Assembly (NCBI GenBank): GCA_965232455.1
Contig: OZ246981.1
Location: forward strand, 5,084,001-5,148,000
Length of the DNA stretch: 64,000 nucleotides
Reading direction: 5' to 3'
DNA from: JBFGFX01 sp965232455
GTDB lineage: Bacteria; Pseudomonadota; Gammaproteobacteria; Steroidobacterales; Woeseiaceae
Shown here: one piece after another, positions 53,789 through 62,002 of the stretch
Layout: each line of letters starts with the position of its first letter
Numbering within the stretch: the first letter of the stretch is position 1
Notes under the pieces: model-generated
Seen by the model: the letters and a program-made list of their open reading frames with translations, nothing else
The model's database searches: none
Told to the model about the DNA's origin: nothing
Program-made: the position numbers and the translations under genes

Positions 53789-54448
53789 ATGAATTATCGA
53801 AGTGCGATACTACTTTTCTTGTACGCCATGTTCGCTCTCTCGGCGGCCTACGCCGAGGACGGCGGTTACTCGCAGGTCGACCCGATCGTGCGTACGGCGG
53901 ACGCCGCATGGGTCGGCGAATCGACCCTGCTCAGGTTTTCCAACCGCGTGCAGGCCGTGGTGCGGACGAGCGACCTGGACCCGGGCGCGGCGATGACGGC
54001 CTGGTGGAGAATTTACAACCGGCCTCAACACTGTGCGGTTCCCTACGCCTGTGAAGCGAGCGATCTCTCCAACCCGCGAGTGATGGGTTCTCAGCTGCAC
54101 GCGACCGCGTTTGTCGCCGCCAACGCCGACGGCACGGCAACGGTCGTTGCTTCGCTCTACAGGATGGCGCCGAGGGCGGAAGGCGGACAGCCGATGGCGG
54201 ATTCCTTCGAGGAAGGACACCTGAGCGGGCGGGGCCTGCGGCGCCCGATGCACGCCGAGGTGGAGCTGCTGTTTGCCAGTCATGGGCAGCTCGCGGATCC
54301 CGACGTCACCGGAAAACCGGCGGCGCTGGAACAGCTGCTGACGCCTTTCGGTACGCAGCTGGAGTGCGCGGATCCGCAGATGCCGGCGGCGGGCCGGACG
54401 TATCGCTGCGGTGTCCTGCAACGAGTTGACCACGCGCCCGCGCATTGA
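53789..54448 (+). CDS. Secreted hypothetical protein
   Basis: The 219-residue protein has a Sec signal peptide (AILLFLYAMFALSAAYAEDG, cleavage near AYAE). The mature part contains four cysteines (in YNRPQHCAVPYACEASD, ECADPQMP and YRCGV), which could form two disulfides. LDPGAAMTAWWRIYNRP and PADGTA-like segments give it the look of a periplasmic beta-sandwich. I do not recognise the family. CAGGAG precedes the ATG. The following MBL-fold gene is also secreted and lies 119 bases downstream. Confidence 0.78.
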   Translation: MNYRSAILLFLYAMFALSAAYAEDGGYSQVDPIVRTADAAWVGESTLLRFSNRVQAVVRTSDLDPGAAMTAWWRIYNRPQHCAVPYACEASDLSNPRVMGSQLHATAFVAANADGTATVVASLYRMAPRAEGGQPMADSFEEGHLSGRGLRRPMHAEVELLFASHGQLADPDVTGKPAALEQLLTPFGTQLECADPQMPAAGRTYRCGVLQRVDHAPAH

Positions 54449-54566
54449 TCAACGACGCAGACGTGGGCGCTGGGTCATAGGTCGGCGCTGGGCGGCGGGT
54501 CCCCAGAACTGCCGCCCGGCGGCGACCGCTTGATTCGGCAAGCTCGATACCAGACGGAACTTCGTA

Positions 54567-55493
54567 GTGAAAGGCAAACCGGCTCGATGGGTGCTTCTTG
54601 CGCTGTTATGCACTGTGGCACCGGCCGCCACCGCCGCGGACAATGCGGAGGTCACGGTGCTCTATGATGCCTTCGGCCATGCGTCGTCGATGAAAAAAGA
54701 CTGGGGATTTTCGGCGTTCATCGAATACGGCGGCAAACGCATTCTCTTCGACACGGGCAACGACGCCGGGCTTTTCGCACACAACGTCCGTGAAAAAGGC
54801 ATCGATCTGACGACGATCGATTTTGCGGTAATTTCGCATCGCCACGGCGACCATACGAGCGGTCTCGATCACCTGCTGACCGTCAATCCGGAGGTCCGGA
54901 TATACGCGCCAAAGGAAAACTTCGGTGTTTTCGGGGCAAGCCTGCCGGGGTCTTTTTACAAACGCGACGATTCGCTGCCGCCGGAGATGCGGTACTTTGA
55001 CGGGCACGCGCCCGAGACGCTCCATTTCGGCAGCCCGTGGCCGGAAGGCAATTTCCGCTGGATCAGCGAAACCACCGAGGTGGCGCCGGGATTTCACCTG
55101 ATACGTCTGACGGGGCCGTGGGGCGTGGACCTGAACGTGATGGAACTGTCGCTGGCCATCGAAACGCCCGACGGTCTCGTGCTCGTGGTGGGTTGCAGCC
55201 ATCCGACGATCCAGAAGATCGTCGCCGAAGCCGCCTCCGCCATAGGCGGACCGATCCACATGGTTTTTGGCGGCACGCACCTGCTGCCGGCCGAAGCGGA
55301 CGAGATCAACCGTATCGCCGTGGCGTTGCGTGACGAATGGAAAGTGGCGTGGATCGCGCCGGCGCATTGCACGGGTGAACAGGCGTTTCGAGTATTGCGG
55401 GAAGTGTTCGACGATCGCTACCTGTACGCGGGCCTGGGTACGACGCTGCAGGTCGGGCGGGAGATCACGACGAAGCAGGCGGGAGGTCCGTGA
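54567..55493 (+). CDS. Secreted metallo-beta-lactamase-fold hydrolase (COG1237-like)
   Basis: The 308-residue protein has a Sec signal (WVLLALLCTVAPAATAADNA) and an MBL fold with the metal motif SHRHGDHTSGLDHL (H-x-H-x-D-H). The features HASSMKKDWGFSAFIEYGGK and ILFDTGNDAGLFAHN are typical of the dihydropterin/beta-RFAP-synthase-like subgroup. The histidines in VGCSHPTIQ and APAHCTGEQ complete the metal site. The start is GTG. Substrate is unknown; a periplasmic location argues against an archaeal-type pterin pathway role. Confidence 0.88.
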   Translation: MKGKPARWVLLALLCTVAPAATAADNAEVTVLYDAFGHASSMKKDWGFSAFIEYGGKRILFDTGNDAGLFAHNVREKGIDLTTIDFAVISHRHGDHTSGLDHLLTVNPEVRIYAPKENFGVFGASLPGSFYKRDDSLPPEMRYFDGHAPETLHFGSPWPEGNFRWISETTEVAPGFHLIRLTGPWGVDLNVMELSLAIETPDGLVLVVGCSHPTIQKIVAEAASAIGGPIHMVFGGTHLLPAEADEINRIAVALRDEWKVAWIAPAHCTGEQAFRVLREVFDDRYLYAGLGTTLQVGREITTKQAGGP

Positions 55494-55634
55494 CAAACCA
55501 ACGGCCGACAGAGGCCACAAATAATCTTCGCTTCTAATGCCCCGCAGAAGTTGAACTACAATACCGAACCAGGTTCTCAGTTAGCAGTGGTTTCAAGAAT
55601 ATCCGTGGCGGCGATACAGAGTTAGCAAGACCAC

Positions 55635-55661
55635 TGTAGGAGCCCGTCCCGACGGGCGACC
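55635..55661. repeat. REP-like palindromic repeat, copy 2
   Basis: TGTAGGAGCCCGTCCCGACG followed by GGCGACC contains the inverted repeat GCCCGTC/GACGGGC. Repeats of this form (GTAGGAGC...GCGACC) are dispersed in many gammaproteobacterial genomes and often associate with a RAYT transposase. Another copy is near 26942. Confidence 0.6.
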
Positions 55662-55738
55662 CACAGATTGAATGCGGCACGTGGCTATGCTTGACCACGC
55701 TTGAGTAATTAAGCGGCGGGAGACTCGCTATTTCCGTA

Positions 55739-56539
55739 TTGACCCGGTTCCAGGCTGTTTTGGCGTTGTGCTCGCTCGCCGCCGCACCGGCCGCTCAGGC
55801 GGATCTCGTCTGGCACTGGGAAGACCGCTTCAACGCGGCGGAAAAGAAAAAACTCACCGAATGGATCACGGCAACGGCGGCGGGCGTCGAGGAACTGGCG
55901 GCGCCGTATCCCTTCGACGTCCACATTCATTTTTATCGGACGTCCAGCTCTAAGCCGGTCACCTGGGCAAACACGATCCGCTCGCGCCGGCAGGGCGTCA
56001 ATTTTCACGTGAACCCGAGATTCTCGGCCGAGGAACTGCTCGCGGATTGGACGGCGTCGCACGAGCTGAGCCACCTGCTGATCCCGTACCTCGGCCGGCG
56101 GCACTCCTGGTTCGCCGAGGGCTTTGCGAGTTACATGCAGTACCAGGTAATGCACACGCTTGGGGTGATCACCCCGGAGCAGATGCAGGCGAGATACCGG
56201 GAACGTATCGACAGGGCAGAGCGGCGCTACGACATGCGCGATATGCCGTTCGTGGAGGCGGCGCCGACGCTGCGGGCGCGGCGGCAGTATCCGACGATGT
56301 ACTGGGGCGGGGCGGTGTATTTTTTGCGCGTCGATCAGGAGCTTCGGGAGCGCGGGCATTCGGTGCCGGCGGTCATTCGCGAGTTCGTGAAGTGCTGCAG
56401 GATGCGAACCCGCGGCCTGGAGGCGTTGGTCGCTGAGCTGGATCGCCTGTCCGGCGGCAGCACGTTCGAGGAGCAGCTTGAGATGATGCGGACGGAGCCG
56501 GGTTTTCCGGACGATTCCGAGGTGTGGCCGGGGTCCTGA
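55739..56539 (+). CDS. Secreted gluzincin-type metallopeptidase-like protein
   Basis: The 266-residue protein has a Sec signal (MTRFQAVLALCSLAAAPAAQA, starting at TTG 55739) and the zinc motif HELSH (His108, Glu109, His112), with a third ligand glutamate (Glu127) in WFAEGFASYMQYQ. This is the M1/M61-like gluzincin pattern, but the protein is much shorter than aminopeptidases of those families. The C-terminal part (ELRERGHSVPAVIREFVKCC) is helical. It is probably a periplasmic protease or a related inactive protein. It is the last core-type gene before the tRNA region. Confidence 0.8.
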   Translation: MTRFQAVLALCSLAAAPAAQADLVWHWEDRFNAAEKKKLTEWITATAAGVEELAAPYPFDVHIHFYRTSSSKPVTWANTIRSRRQGVNFHVNPRFSAEELLADWTASHELSHLLIPYLGRRHSWFAEGFASYMQYQVMHTLGVITPEQMQARYRERIDRAERRYDMRDMPFVEAAPTLRARRQYPTMYWGGAVYFLRVDQELRERGHSVPAVIREFVKCCRMRTRGLEALVAELDRLSGGSTFEEQLEMMRTEPGFPDDSEVWPGS

Positions 56540-56638
56540 TCCGGTGTCGGTTCGGGCGAAAAGGCTGTATGATCGCTCGTCCATAAACGTGCTGGCGGTA
56601 TCGCATGGCCGGAACCGCCGGACGAAGCACCTAACACT

Positions 56639-56732
56639 GCGCCGGTAGCTCAGCTGGGTGAGTGCCGGTCGCCGCGCAGTGGCGAGGCGAAGCATGCTTC
56701 GCCAGGCGCGAACGCCGCGCGCCTACCGGCGC
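56639..56732 (+). pseudogene. Partial tRNA 5'-half duplicate with repeat insertion
   Basis: GCGCCGGTAGCTCAGCTGG at 56639 mirrors the first 19 bases of the intact tRNA at 56834 with one change. The preceding flank (GACGAAGCACCTAACACT) resembles the intact copy's flank (ACGAAGTAACTAACAAT). After about 27 bases the sequence departs into palindrome-rich DNA. GCGCCGGTAG (56639-56648) is perfectly complementary to CTACCGGCGC (56723-56732), so the fragment sits in a 94-base hairpin-capable unit. It cannot be a functional tRNA. Confidence 0.7.
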
Positions 56733-56833
56733 GTGGCCGGACTTGAGGAGCGAAGCGACGAAAGGAGTCCCTTGCAGCGCGAAGCGCTGCCGGTGTCCGA
56801 CGGCACGAACCGTCTAACGAAGTAACTAACAAT

Positions 56834-56910
56834 GCGCCCGTAGCTCAGCTGGATAGAGTCCCTGGCTTCGAACCAGGTGGTCGGGAGTTCGAATCTCTCC
56901 GGGCGCGCCA
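56834..56910 (+). tRNA. tRNA-Arg (anticodon TCG)
   Basis: The 77-base tRNA has acceptor GCGCCCG/CGGGCGC, a D-arm GCTC...GAGT, an anticodon stem CCTGG/CCAGG with loop CTTCGAA (anticodon TCG at 56868-56870), a T-arm GGGAG/CTCTC with TTCGAAT and an encoded CCA. It is the integration site of the island to its right: from 56866 to the end its sequence is repeated, interrupted by an insert, at 62228-62347. Confidence 0.95.
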
Positions 56911-56923
56911 TTTTCTCAAGGTG

Positions 56924-58138
56924 TTAACCGGTCACATGGTTTACACCTTGTTCCGGACACATGGTTAACACTTTGTCCGGTACGAACGGATTGGGGCCGG
57001 GTTCCACCCGGCCCCGTTGATTATCGAAGTATCCTAAATCATAGTCGAGGAAGCTGACCAGCCAGATCTGGTCCTCGATCTCTCTAACGCCCACGGTTTG
57101 TCCGGCGAAGGCGGTCGAGAGGTTGATTTTACGTCGGCCGATGCAGATACGGCCGCAGCCGGTGACGCGGATCGCCCGGTCATGGAACGGATAGTCCGGC
57201 GGACTCGGTGGTTCGTAGACGCGAGCTGAAGGTGTATAGAGATCACCGGGGTAGGCGCCATCGAGCGCTTGATGAGGCCGCTCGTTGTTGTAAACCCCGA
57301 TGAAGGCGTCGAAGCGCTCCTGTTGTTGAAGGAAGTTGAAGGCGGCAGGCTTCGTAGCCTCCTGCTTGAGGGTTAGATGCATGCGTTCGTGACGGCCGTT
57401 CTGCTCAGGATGGCCGGGCTTGATGCGCTGCAGGCTGATGCCTAAGCGCAACCACCAGACCGAGAGCCGAGTGAGGCCAAAGAGCGCATTGCCGGAAGCG
57501 AACGGCACACCATTATCGGTGCGGATGGCGCTGGGCAGGCCGAAGTCCCTGAAAGCTCTTTCAAAAATGGTAAAGGCGATGTCCGCTTTGGTGGACTTCA
57601 CGCCTTCGCAGCCGATCAGGTATCGGGAGCTGTAGTCGGAGATCGTGAGCGGGTAGCAGTACTGCTTGTTGCCGAGCATGAACTCGCCCTTGTAGTCGGC
57701 ACACCAGAGCTCGTTTGGCTGGTGTGCAGCGACCAGCGGCGTTCCTTCAGCCTTGTAGCGACGGCGTTTCTTTCGCTTCACGAGGCCATGGCGGTCCAGC
57801 ACGGCGTGGATAGTGCTGATGGCAGGCGTTGGCACCATCGGGAACTGCTTGATCAGCTTGTCGCGGATCTTGCGGGCGCCCCAAGTGTCGTGTTCCTTCC
57901 TGATCCCGAGAATCGTACGCTCGACCTGGTAGGGTAGGCGGTTGGCCTGCCGGTACGGCGCCCGGCTACGGTCGTTCAGGCCCTGAAGGCCGCAGTCTTT
58001 GTATCGGTTGAAAATCTTGTAGCCAGTGACGCGGCTAATCCCAAACTCCCGGCACAGTGGGGCCATCTTCTCGCCCTCGAGCAGCCTGGCTATGAAACGA
58101 AGTCTCTCATCCATCGGTTTACACTCTTTCCAGAGCAT
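56924..58138 (-). CDS. IS481-family DDE transposase
   Basis: The 404-residue transposase has an N-terminal HTH (ERLRFIARLLEGEKMAPLCR, EFGISRVTGYKIFNRY) and an rve integrase core with Asp148 (LWCADYKGEF), Asp208 (IRTDNGVPF) and Glu251 (PEQNGRHERMH). The C-terminus includes YNNERPHQALDG. The last dozen residues (ending GVNHVTG) are encoded inside the left terminal repeat. The start at 58138 (MLWKECKPMDERLRF) matches typical family N-termini. The frame is complete, so the element may be active. Confidence 0.92.
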   Translation of the reverse strand: MLWKECKPMDERLRFIARLLEGEKMAPLCREFGISRVTGYKIFNRYKDCGLQGLNDRSRAPYRQANRLPYQVERTILGIRKEHDTWGARKIRDKLIKQFPMVPTPAISTIHAVLDRHGLVKRKKRRRYKAEGTPLVAAHQPNELWCADYKGEFMLGNKQYCYPLTISDYSSRYLIGCEGVKSTKADIAFTIFERAFRDFGLPSAIRTDNGVPFASGNALFGLTRLSVWWLRLGISLQRIKPGHPEQNGRHERMHLTLKQEATKPAAFNFLQQQERFDAFIGVYNNERPHQALDGAYPGDLYTPSARVYEPPSPPDYPFHDRAIRVTGCGRICIGRRKINLSTAFAGQTVGVREIEDQIWLVSFLDYDLGYFDNQRGRVEPGPNPFVPDKVLTMCPEQGVNHVTG

Positions 58139-58206
58139 CCGGGGGCTCCCCAAATGCCGTAATGTGTAAACCATGTGTCCGGAACAATCTGTAAGCTATG
58201 TGTCGA
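56925..58206. mobile_element. IS481-type insertion sequence (ends approximate)
   Basis: Imperfect terminal inverted repeats of about 40 bases lie at 56931-56975 and 58161-58204. Both contain TTGTTCCGGACACATGGTT, and each holds two internal copies of a CACATGGTTTACAC-like unit. They enclose a single intact transposase gene. CTCAA occurs just outside both ends (56915-56919 and 58211-58215) and may be a target duplication, but the exact ends are not certain. The element separates the tRNA from a perfect stem-loop terminator. Confidence 0.78.
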
Positions 58207-58213
58207 GTAGCTC

Positions 58214-58246
58214 AAAAGCCAATTGCTGGTAAGTGATTGGCTTTTT
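58214..58246 (+). terminator. Probable original tRNA-Arg terminator
   Basis: AAAAGCCAAT (58214-58223) pairs perfectly with ATTGGCTTTT (58236-58245), ending in a run of T. It would have lain about 15 bases after the tRNA if the insertion sequence is removed, matching a normal tRNA transcription unit. Confidence 0.82.
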
Positions 58247-58461
58247 GCTGGTCAACTAAAGCGTTAATAAGCCGTTCTCAAGTTACGTTCGAGCAGTAGG
58301 CGACGAATAATCACGGATGAGATCAAGCCGGAACGTCGTGCAACAGCTCCAACTCAGTCATTTGAATGCTACGATTGTAACAGCTTGCTTATGATCCACG
58401 GCAGACATTAATTGCCAGTCGCTACCGCAACAGTTTTCTACTGAGTGCACATACCTTGCCC

Positions 58462-59088
58462 ATGTATCGAAAAGACATTCGGCCGGAGCAGCAAGAGCGT
58501 TGGGACAAGGGTATTGATTGTCTTCTGTCTGGTGACGGTGAGGGAGCCCTCTTTATTTACACAGCTTTGGCCAACGATGGCTGTGCTACCGCGTTGTCTC
58601 AAATCGGTAGAATATATGAGCATGGAGCAGCCGGCATCGAGCAAGACTTCGGTGAGTCCGTGAGGTGGTACAGGCACTCAATCGAGACTCTCGATGATTT
58701 AGTGTCGCATTTAGCATTGGCCAGGATCTATTTGCAGAACAAACACCTCGATCCTAATCGCGAACTCGCTCGCTACCACCTTGAACTGCTGGTGGAGAAT
58801 GAAGTTATGGGTGGGCAGTTCGGGCTTGGACTCGTTTATCACTTCGGAATAGGCGTTGACAAAGATGAGGAAGCAGCGACCGAATGGTTCGCAAAGGCTG
58901 AGGCACTGGGGCATGTTGGAGCTCGGCTTTTCAGGATGAAAAACCTCTTTCTTAAGAACCCAGTCAGGTATCTCTTGCCTATGGTGGCGGCGTCGGTGAA
59001 GTACCATTGGATGTACTTCTTCACCAATAACCCACACAGGCTGGAAATGGGGGACGACACGACCGGTTGCGTAGTATTGACGAATTGA
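58462..59088 (+). CDS. Sel1-repeat protein
   Basis: The 208-residue protein contains Sel1/TPR-like repeats: DNGCATALSQIGRIYEHGAAG-like, then RWYRHSIETLDDLVSHLALA, LARYHLELLVENEVMGGQFG and LGLVYHFGIGVDKDEEAATE. There is no clear signal peptide; a hydrophobic stretch occurs late (YLLPMVAASVKYHWMYFF). ATG 58462 is used; TTG 58456 is in frame. GC and codon use are lower and more even than in the core genes, in line with island cargo. Sel1 proteins often serve as interaction scaffolds; no partner can be named. Confidence 0.75.
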   Translation: MYRKDIRPEQQERWDKGIDCLLSGDGEGALFIYTALANDGCATALSQIGRIYEHGAAGIEQDFGESVRWYRHSIETLDDLVSHLALARIYLQNKHLDPNRELARYHLELLVENEVMGGQFGLGLVYHFGIGVDKDEEAATEWFAKAEALGHVGARLFRMKNLFLKNPVRYLLPMVAASVKYHWMYFFTNNPHRLEMGDDTTGCVVLTN

Positions 59089-59385
59089 GTGAGTTTATCT
59101 TGTTCTGCGGGAGCGTCCGCTTATCGTCGCCGAATGCAGTAAGTCAGAATTTCACCAGATCAACGTCTTGAGCGGCCGTCGTTAGGTCATGAGAGCTGAC
59201 ACTCAGAGCGATGCTCGTGGAAGCGAAGCTTGACGCCGAACGGCTGATAAGAGTACAGAAGCCGCCTTCCAGGTGAAAAACTATTGTACGATGATTGCTG
59301 ACCCATCGCGATCGATCGCAATATAGCGCACGTTTTTAGGATATTGTGTTCCGATTCGCACTCGAACTATAGTTAGGCGGATTTC
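59089..59385 (+). other. Intergenic region without recognisable gene
   Basis: These 297 bases lie between two island genes. No open frame with supporting signals, tRNA, repeat copy or clear terminator was found. Confidence 0.55.
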
Positions 59386-59799
59386 GTGCGATTAGTGATT
59401 CTTTGCTTGTTAATTCTCTTGGCTGGATGTGCGACCCAGCCTAGAACTTTATCTGCCGATGATTTTGGCGACTGCTGGCCTGGATGCGAAGAATTGACGA
59501 ATGTGGCGGTACCCTGGTGCCTTACAGATCGAAAGGCACTTCGATATTTGAGCCGAACACTTCAGCCGCTGGTGGATATCGTGGAAGATAGAAATATGTC
59601 TAAAGGGGATTGTGGGTGCCTGATGGCAACGATGAACGCCGACGGCTATTTTTCAAACCTAAGAATAATTGAAACTAATTCTCCGGAAGTGATGCAATTC
59701 TTGGTCAGCTCGTTAGCTCAATTTGTACCGGAGGAACCCGTTCCTCCCGAGGCGACTTGCGTAATCGTGTCACCCTCGCCGATTTGGTATTCAAACTAG
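59386..59799 (+). CDS. Small lipoprotein with TonB-C-like region
   Basis: The 137-residue protein starts (GTG) with a compact lipoprotein signal (RLVILCLLILLAGC, lipobox LAGC). The mature part has several cysteines (DCWPGCEEL, PWCLTD, GDCGCLM) and a C-terminal stretch GCLMATMNADGYFSNLRIIE, TNSPEVMQFLVSSLAQFVPE, which resembles the TonB C-terminal-like fold used by some envelope proteins. Function is unknown. It is AT-richer than the core genome and probably island-borne. Confidence 0.7.
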   Translation: MRLVILCLLILLAGCATQPRTLSADDFGDCWPGCEELTNVAVPWCLTDRKALRYLSRTLQPLVDIVEDRNMSKGDCGCLMATMNADGYFSNLRIIETNSPEVMQFLVSSLAQFVPEEPVPPEATCVIVSPSPIWYSN

Positions 59800-59884
59800 G
59801 TAATGATGTCCAATATGCGTTCGTATTTGCCGAGATCTGTAAGGCAACAATTGCTTATCAGAGAAGGGTATCGGCGAACAGCGA

Positions 59885-60040
59885 CTACTTCTTCGAGGCT
59901 AGGGAGTGCGGAGCCACTAGATCCGCCGTTCGCTTGTAGTGCCTTTTAGTTGTGCTCAGGCTCTCGTGCCCTAGAAATCGTCGTGCGGACTCGATGTCCA
60001 TGTCGCTTGCGGTTTTCTTGAGTGCCTTGACATGAAGCGC
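59885..60040 (-). pseudogene. C-terminal remnant of a tyrosine recombinase (first)
   Basis: The leftward frame reads LHVKALKKTASDMDIESARR, then FLGHESLSTTKRHYKRTADL and VAPHSLASKK. It contains the LGHES...H-Y box of phage-type integrases, with the catalytic-type tyrosine in KRHYKR. The N-terminal catalytic Arg/His box is missing and the upstream frame does not resemble the family, so it is a relic about 50 codons long. It shows that an earlier integrase-bearing element occupied this island. Confidence 0.75.
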
Positions 60041-60201
60041 TGCCAGAGCGAATCGAACTCTGACGTCCGCTTTGCCCCCGAAAGCTGCCATTCGGGTAAT
60101 ATTGAGCGATTAGTCTGCTTTTGAAGCAGTCACCCAAGAACTGTGGCAGACATCCGCCGACATTGTTGCCTGGTGTTCTGTATGAATGGATGTAGTAATT
60201 C

Positions 60202-60765
60202 GTGACCGCTCTTTCTGCAACTGAGTTTTCCGAGTCCTGGAAGGAGGACCTTGATCCGCTAGTAACCGCTGCGCCTGGAGTTTTCGAGGATTTGTCATTG
60301 CCAGCCGACACGATCGAGTTTCTTACACACGCAGGATTGCCAGCTTCTGTCGCTCCGTTTCTAAGTTTCAATCTTGATTCCGCTCGCCTAGATTCCGCAT
60401 CGGTGACTTGGGGTCTTGATGCCAAATTCAATAATCATCTCGTTATCGGAAGCAATGGTTCGGGAGATCCTGTTTGTCTTGTTCAACCGTCTGGTGATCT
60501 TGTTTATCTCAACCACGATGACCGGTTCAAGGAGACCCTTATCAATTCTTCCGTTCCTCAGTTTGCTGCCTGTTGCTTGATCTTTCGTGAGTTGCTTCGA
60601 GTTGCAATCGCTCAGAATGGAGAGGAAGCTGCCTTGGACAACAATATTCCAATCGCTGCACTTCGTAATGCACGAAATCAGATGGCCGAAGTCGACCCAC
60701 GAGCTATTTCCCCGAGGTGCTTTTGGCATGATGAATTTGAGCAAATGGCTGCGGGGCCTTGGTAA
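60202..60765 (+). CDS. SUKH-4-like putative immunity-type protein
   Basis: The 187-residue soluble protein (GTG start) has LPADTIEFLTHAGLPASVAP, FNNHLVIGSNGSGDPVCLVQ, GDLVYLNHDDRF and INSSVPQFAACCLIFRELL. These match the SUKH-4 immunity-protein pattern as I know it. SUKH proteins are mostly antidotes to polymorphic or contact-dependent toxins. No toxin gene is adjacent, so this may be an orphan immunity gene or have another role. It is the strongest functional hint among the island cargo. Confidence 0.7.
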   Translation: MTALSATEFSESWKEDLDPLVTAAPGVFEDLSLPADTIEFLTHAGLPASVAPFLSFNLDSARLDSASVTWGLDAKFNNHLVIGSNGSGDPVCLVQPSGDLVYLNHDDRFKETLINSSVPQFAACCLIFRELLRVAIAQNGEEAALDNNIPIAALRNARNQMAEVDPRAISPRCFWHDEFEQMAAGPW

Positions 60766-60896
60766 GTGTTAGTCCAAGAGCAATTTGAAACAGTGCGAAC
60801 GATCACCGGTGGCAACAGCAACCTGTTAGATGCCATAAAATCAACATTCTTAGTAACCACGCTTGGAGAAAACAGGTGCTACATCAGTGAGAGATG

Positions 60897-61027
60897 CGTA
60901 GCGAAATTGTAGCGTTTCAACGAGCCTTGACGAGACTCAGCGGCTCTGAACGGCAGGTAAGGCGAGGGCGGGCCATCTAACTTACTGTTTCTATTGATAA
61001 TCTATTTTTTGCCACTTCTTCGAACCA
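60897..61027 (+). repeat. Island direct repeat A ending in tRNA core CTTCGAACCA
   Basis: This ~131-base segment starts CGTAGCGAAATTGTAGCG and ends CTTCGAACCA. It is nearly identical along much of its length to the copy at 62106-62237, including CGAGGGCGGGCCATCTAACT. The last ten bases equal the anticodon-region core of tRNA-Arg. It looks like an element end with an attachment core, left by an earlier integration. The rest of the 60766-61219 gap holds no gene. Confidence 0.82.
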
Positions 61028-61219
61028 TGACATCGCAAATGGTGTGCCCAATGAAATCAGACAATTATGAATTGTTACAGCTACTTCGTAGCATCGAGCG
61101 TAGCGATATTGGTAATTTCAGCTACGGCTGCTCGCTGCCTAATAGCTGATGCTCAGATGGTAGGCTATGGAACGGCAACTACCGGCCCATTCCGGGCGCT
61201 CGCGAGAAACTGAATTACG

Positions 61220-62002
61220 GTGACCAATCGTCATTATTTTGCTGGCGGGATCCTCATCATGATCGCTTCCGTTAGCCAAGCTCAGTACGCTGACGAAGAG
61301 TCGTGCTCATTCTTGGCAGATTTAGAGATTCCAGATTTGAGCGGCGCTTCTGCTTCCGCTGAGTCAGCCACCGTTTTCAATGACAGATTCCTCCAACTTA
61401 ATCAGGAATACTCGGACAAGATTTCCAACCTTCCAGATGGCCGGATATTTTTACTGTTAGCTGAATGCTATCGGGGAGGAATCGTTGTCGAGCAGGATCG
61501 ATCAAAGGGAACTGAACTGCTAAGAGTTGCTGCAAGGCAGGGAGACCAAAACGCCGCGCATATAGTCGCGAGCATAGATGTTTTTCAGTCAGGGGACCCG
61601 CTGCGAGAACGCGCAGGATTCGAATATCTGGAGAAGGAACGAACCGAGATTGGTTCCGCCTACGCTGCTGGAAAAGTGGGCTGGGCATATCAACGAGGAT
61701 TAGGCGTCGAGCAAGACTTAGATAAAGCGCTGGAGTTGTACCAGTACGCGGCCGAGCATGGTATGACCTACTGGCAGTACTTGTTAGCGCACGCTTACGA
61801 AAGAGGCTATCTCGGTCTAGAAATTGATGAAGAACGCTCAGAGTATTGGCTGAGATTCAAGCCGAAGATTCATGTTGATTTGTACGAATGTTGGGTTGCG
61901 ATCTACTACGAAAATGGCACTTTTCCAAAAAACGAGGCGTTGCGCGTCAAGTATCAAGAAATCTGTGATGAGACTAACATCGCGGATGTGTGGGAGCGCT
62001 AG
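61220..62002 (+). CDS. Secreted Sel1-repeat protein
   Basis: The 260-residue protein (GTG start) has a Sec signal peptide (FAGGILIMIASVSQAQ) and Sel1-type repeats: LLLAECYRGGIVVEQDRSKG, AYAAGKVGWAYQRGLGVEQD, LDKALELYQYAAEHGMTYWQ and YLLAHAYERGYLGLEIDEER. It should be periplasmic. It lies between the two copies of the tRNA-core repeat, so it appears to be the cargo of a small unit (61028-62105). Function is unknown. No toxin or effector gene is adjacent. Confidence 0.75.
   Translation: MTNRHYFAGGILIMIASVSQAQYADEESCSFLADLEIPDLSGASASAESATVFNDRFLQLNQEYSDKISNLPDGRIFLLLAECYRGGIVVEQDRSKGTELLRVAARQGDQNAAHIVASIDVFQSGDPLRERAGFEYLEKERTEIGSAYAAGKVGWAYQRGLGVEQDLDKALELYQYAAEHGMTYWQYLLAHAYERGYLGLEIDEERSEYWLRFKPKIHVDLYECWVAIYYENGTFPKNEALRVKYQEICDETNIADVWER

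Noticed and set aside
55709..56695. 328-codon leftward frame
   Set aside because: Antisense to the gluzincin-like gene, which has a signal peptide and HELSH motif; the leftward frame begins in tRNA-fragment DNA.
56723..56911. Leftward frame starting MARPERFELPTTWFEA
   Set aside because: This is a translation of the tRNA-Arg complement and adjacent repeat, a known false-positive gene call.
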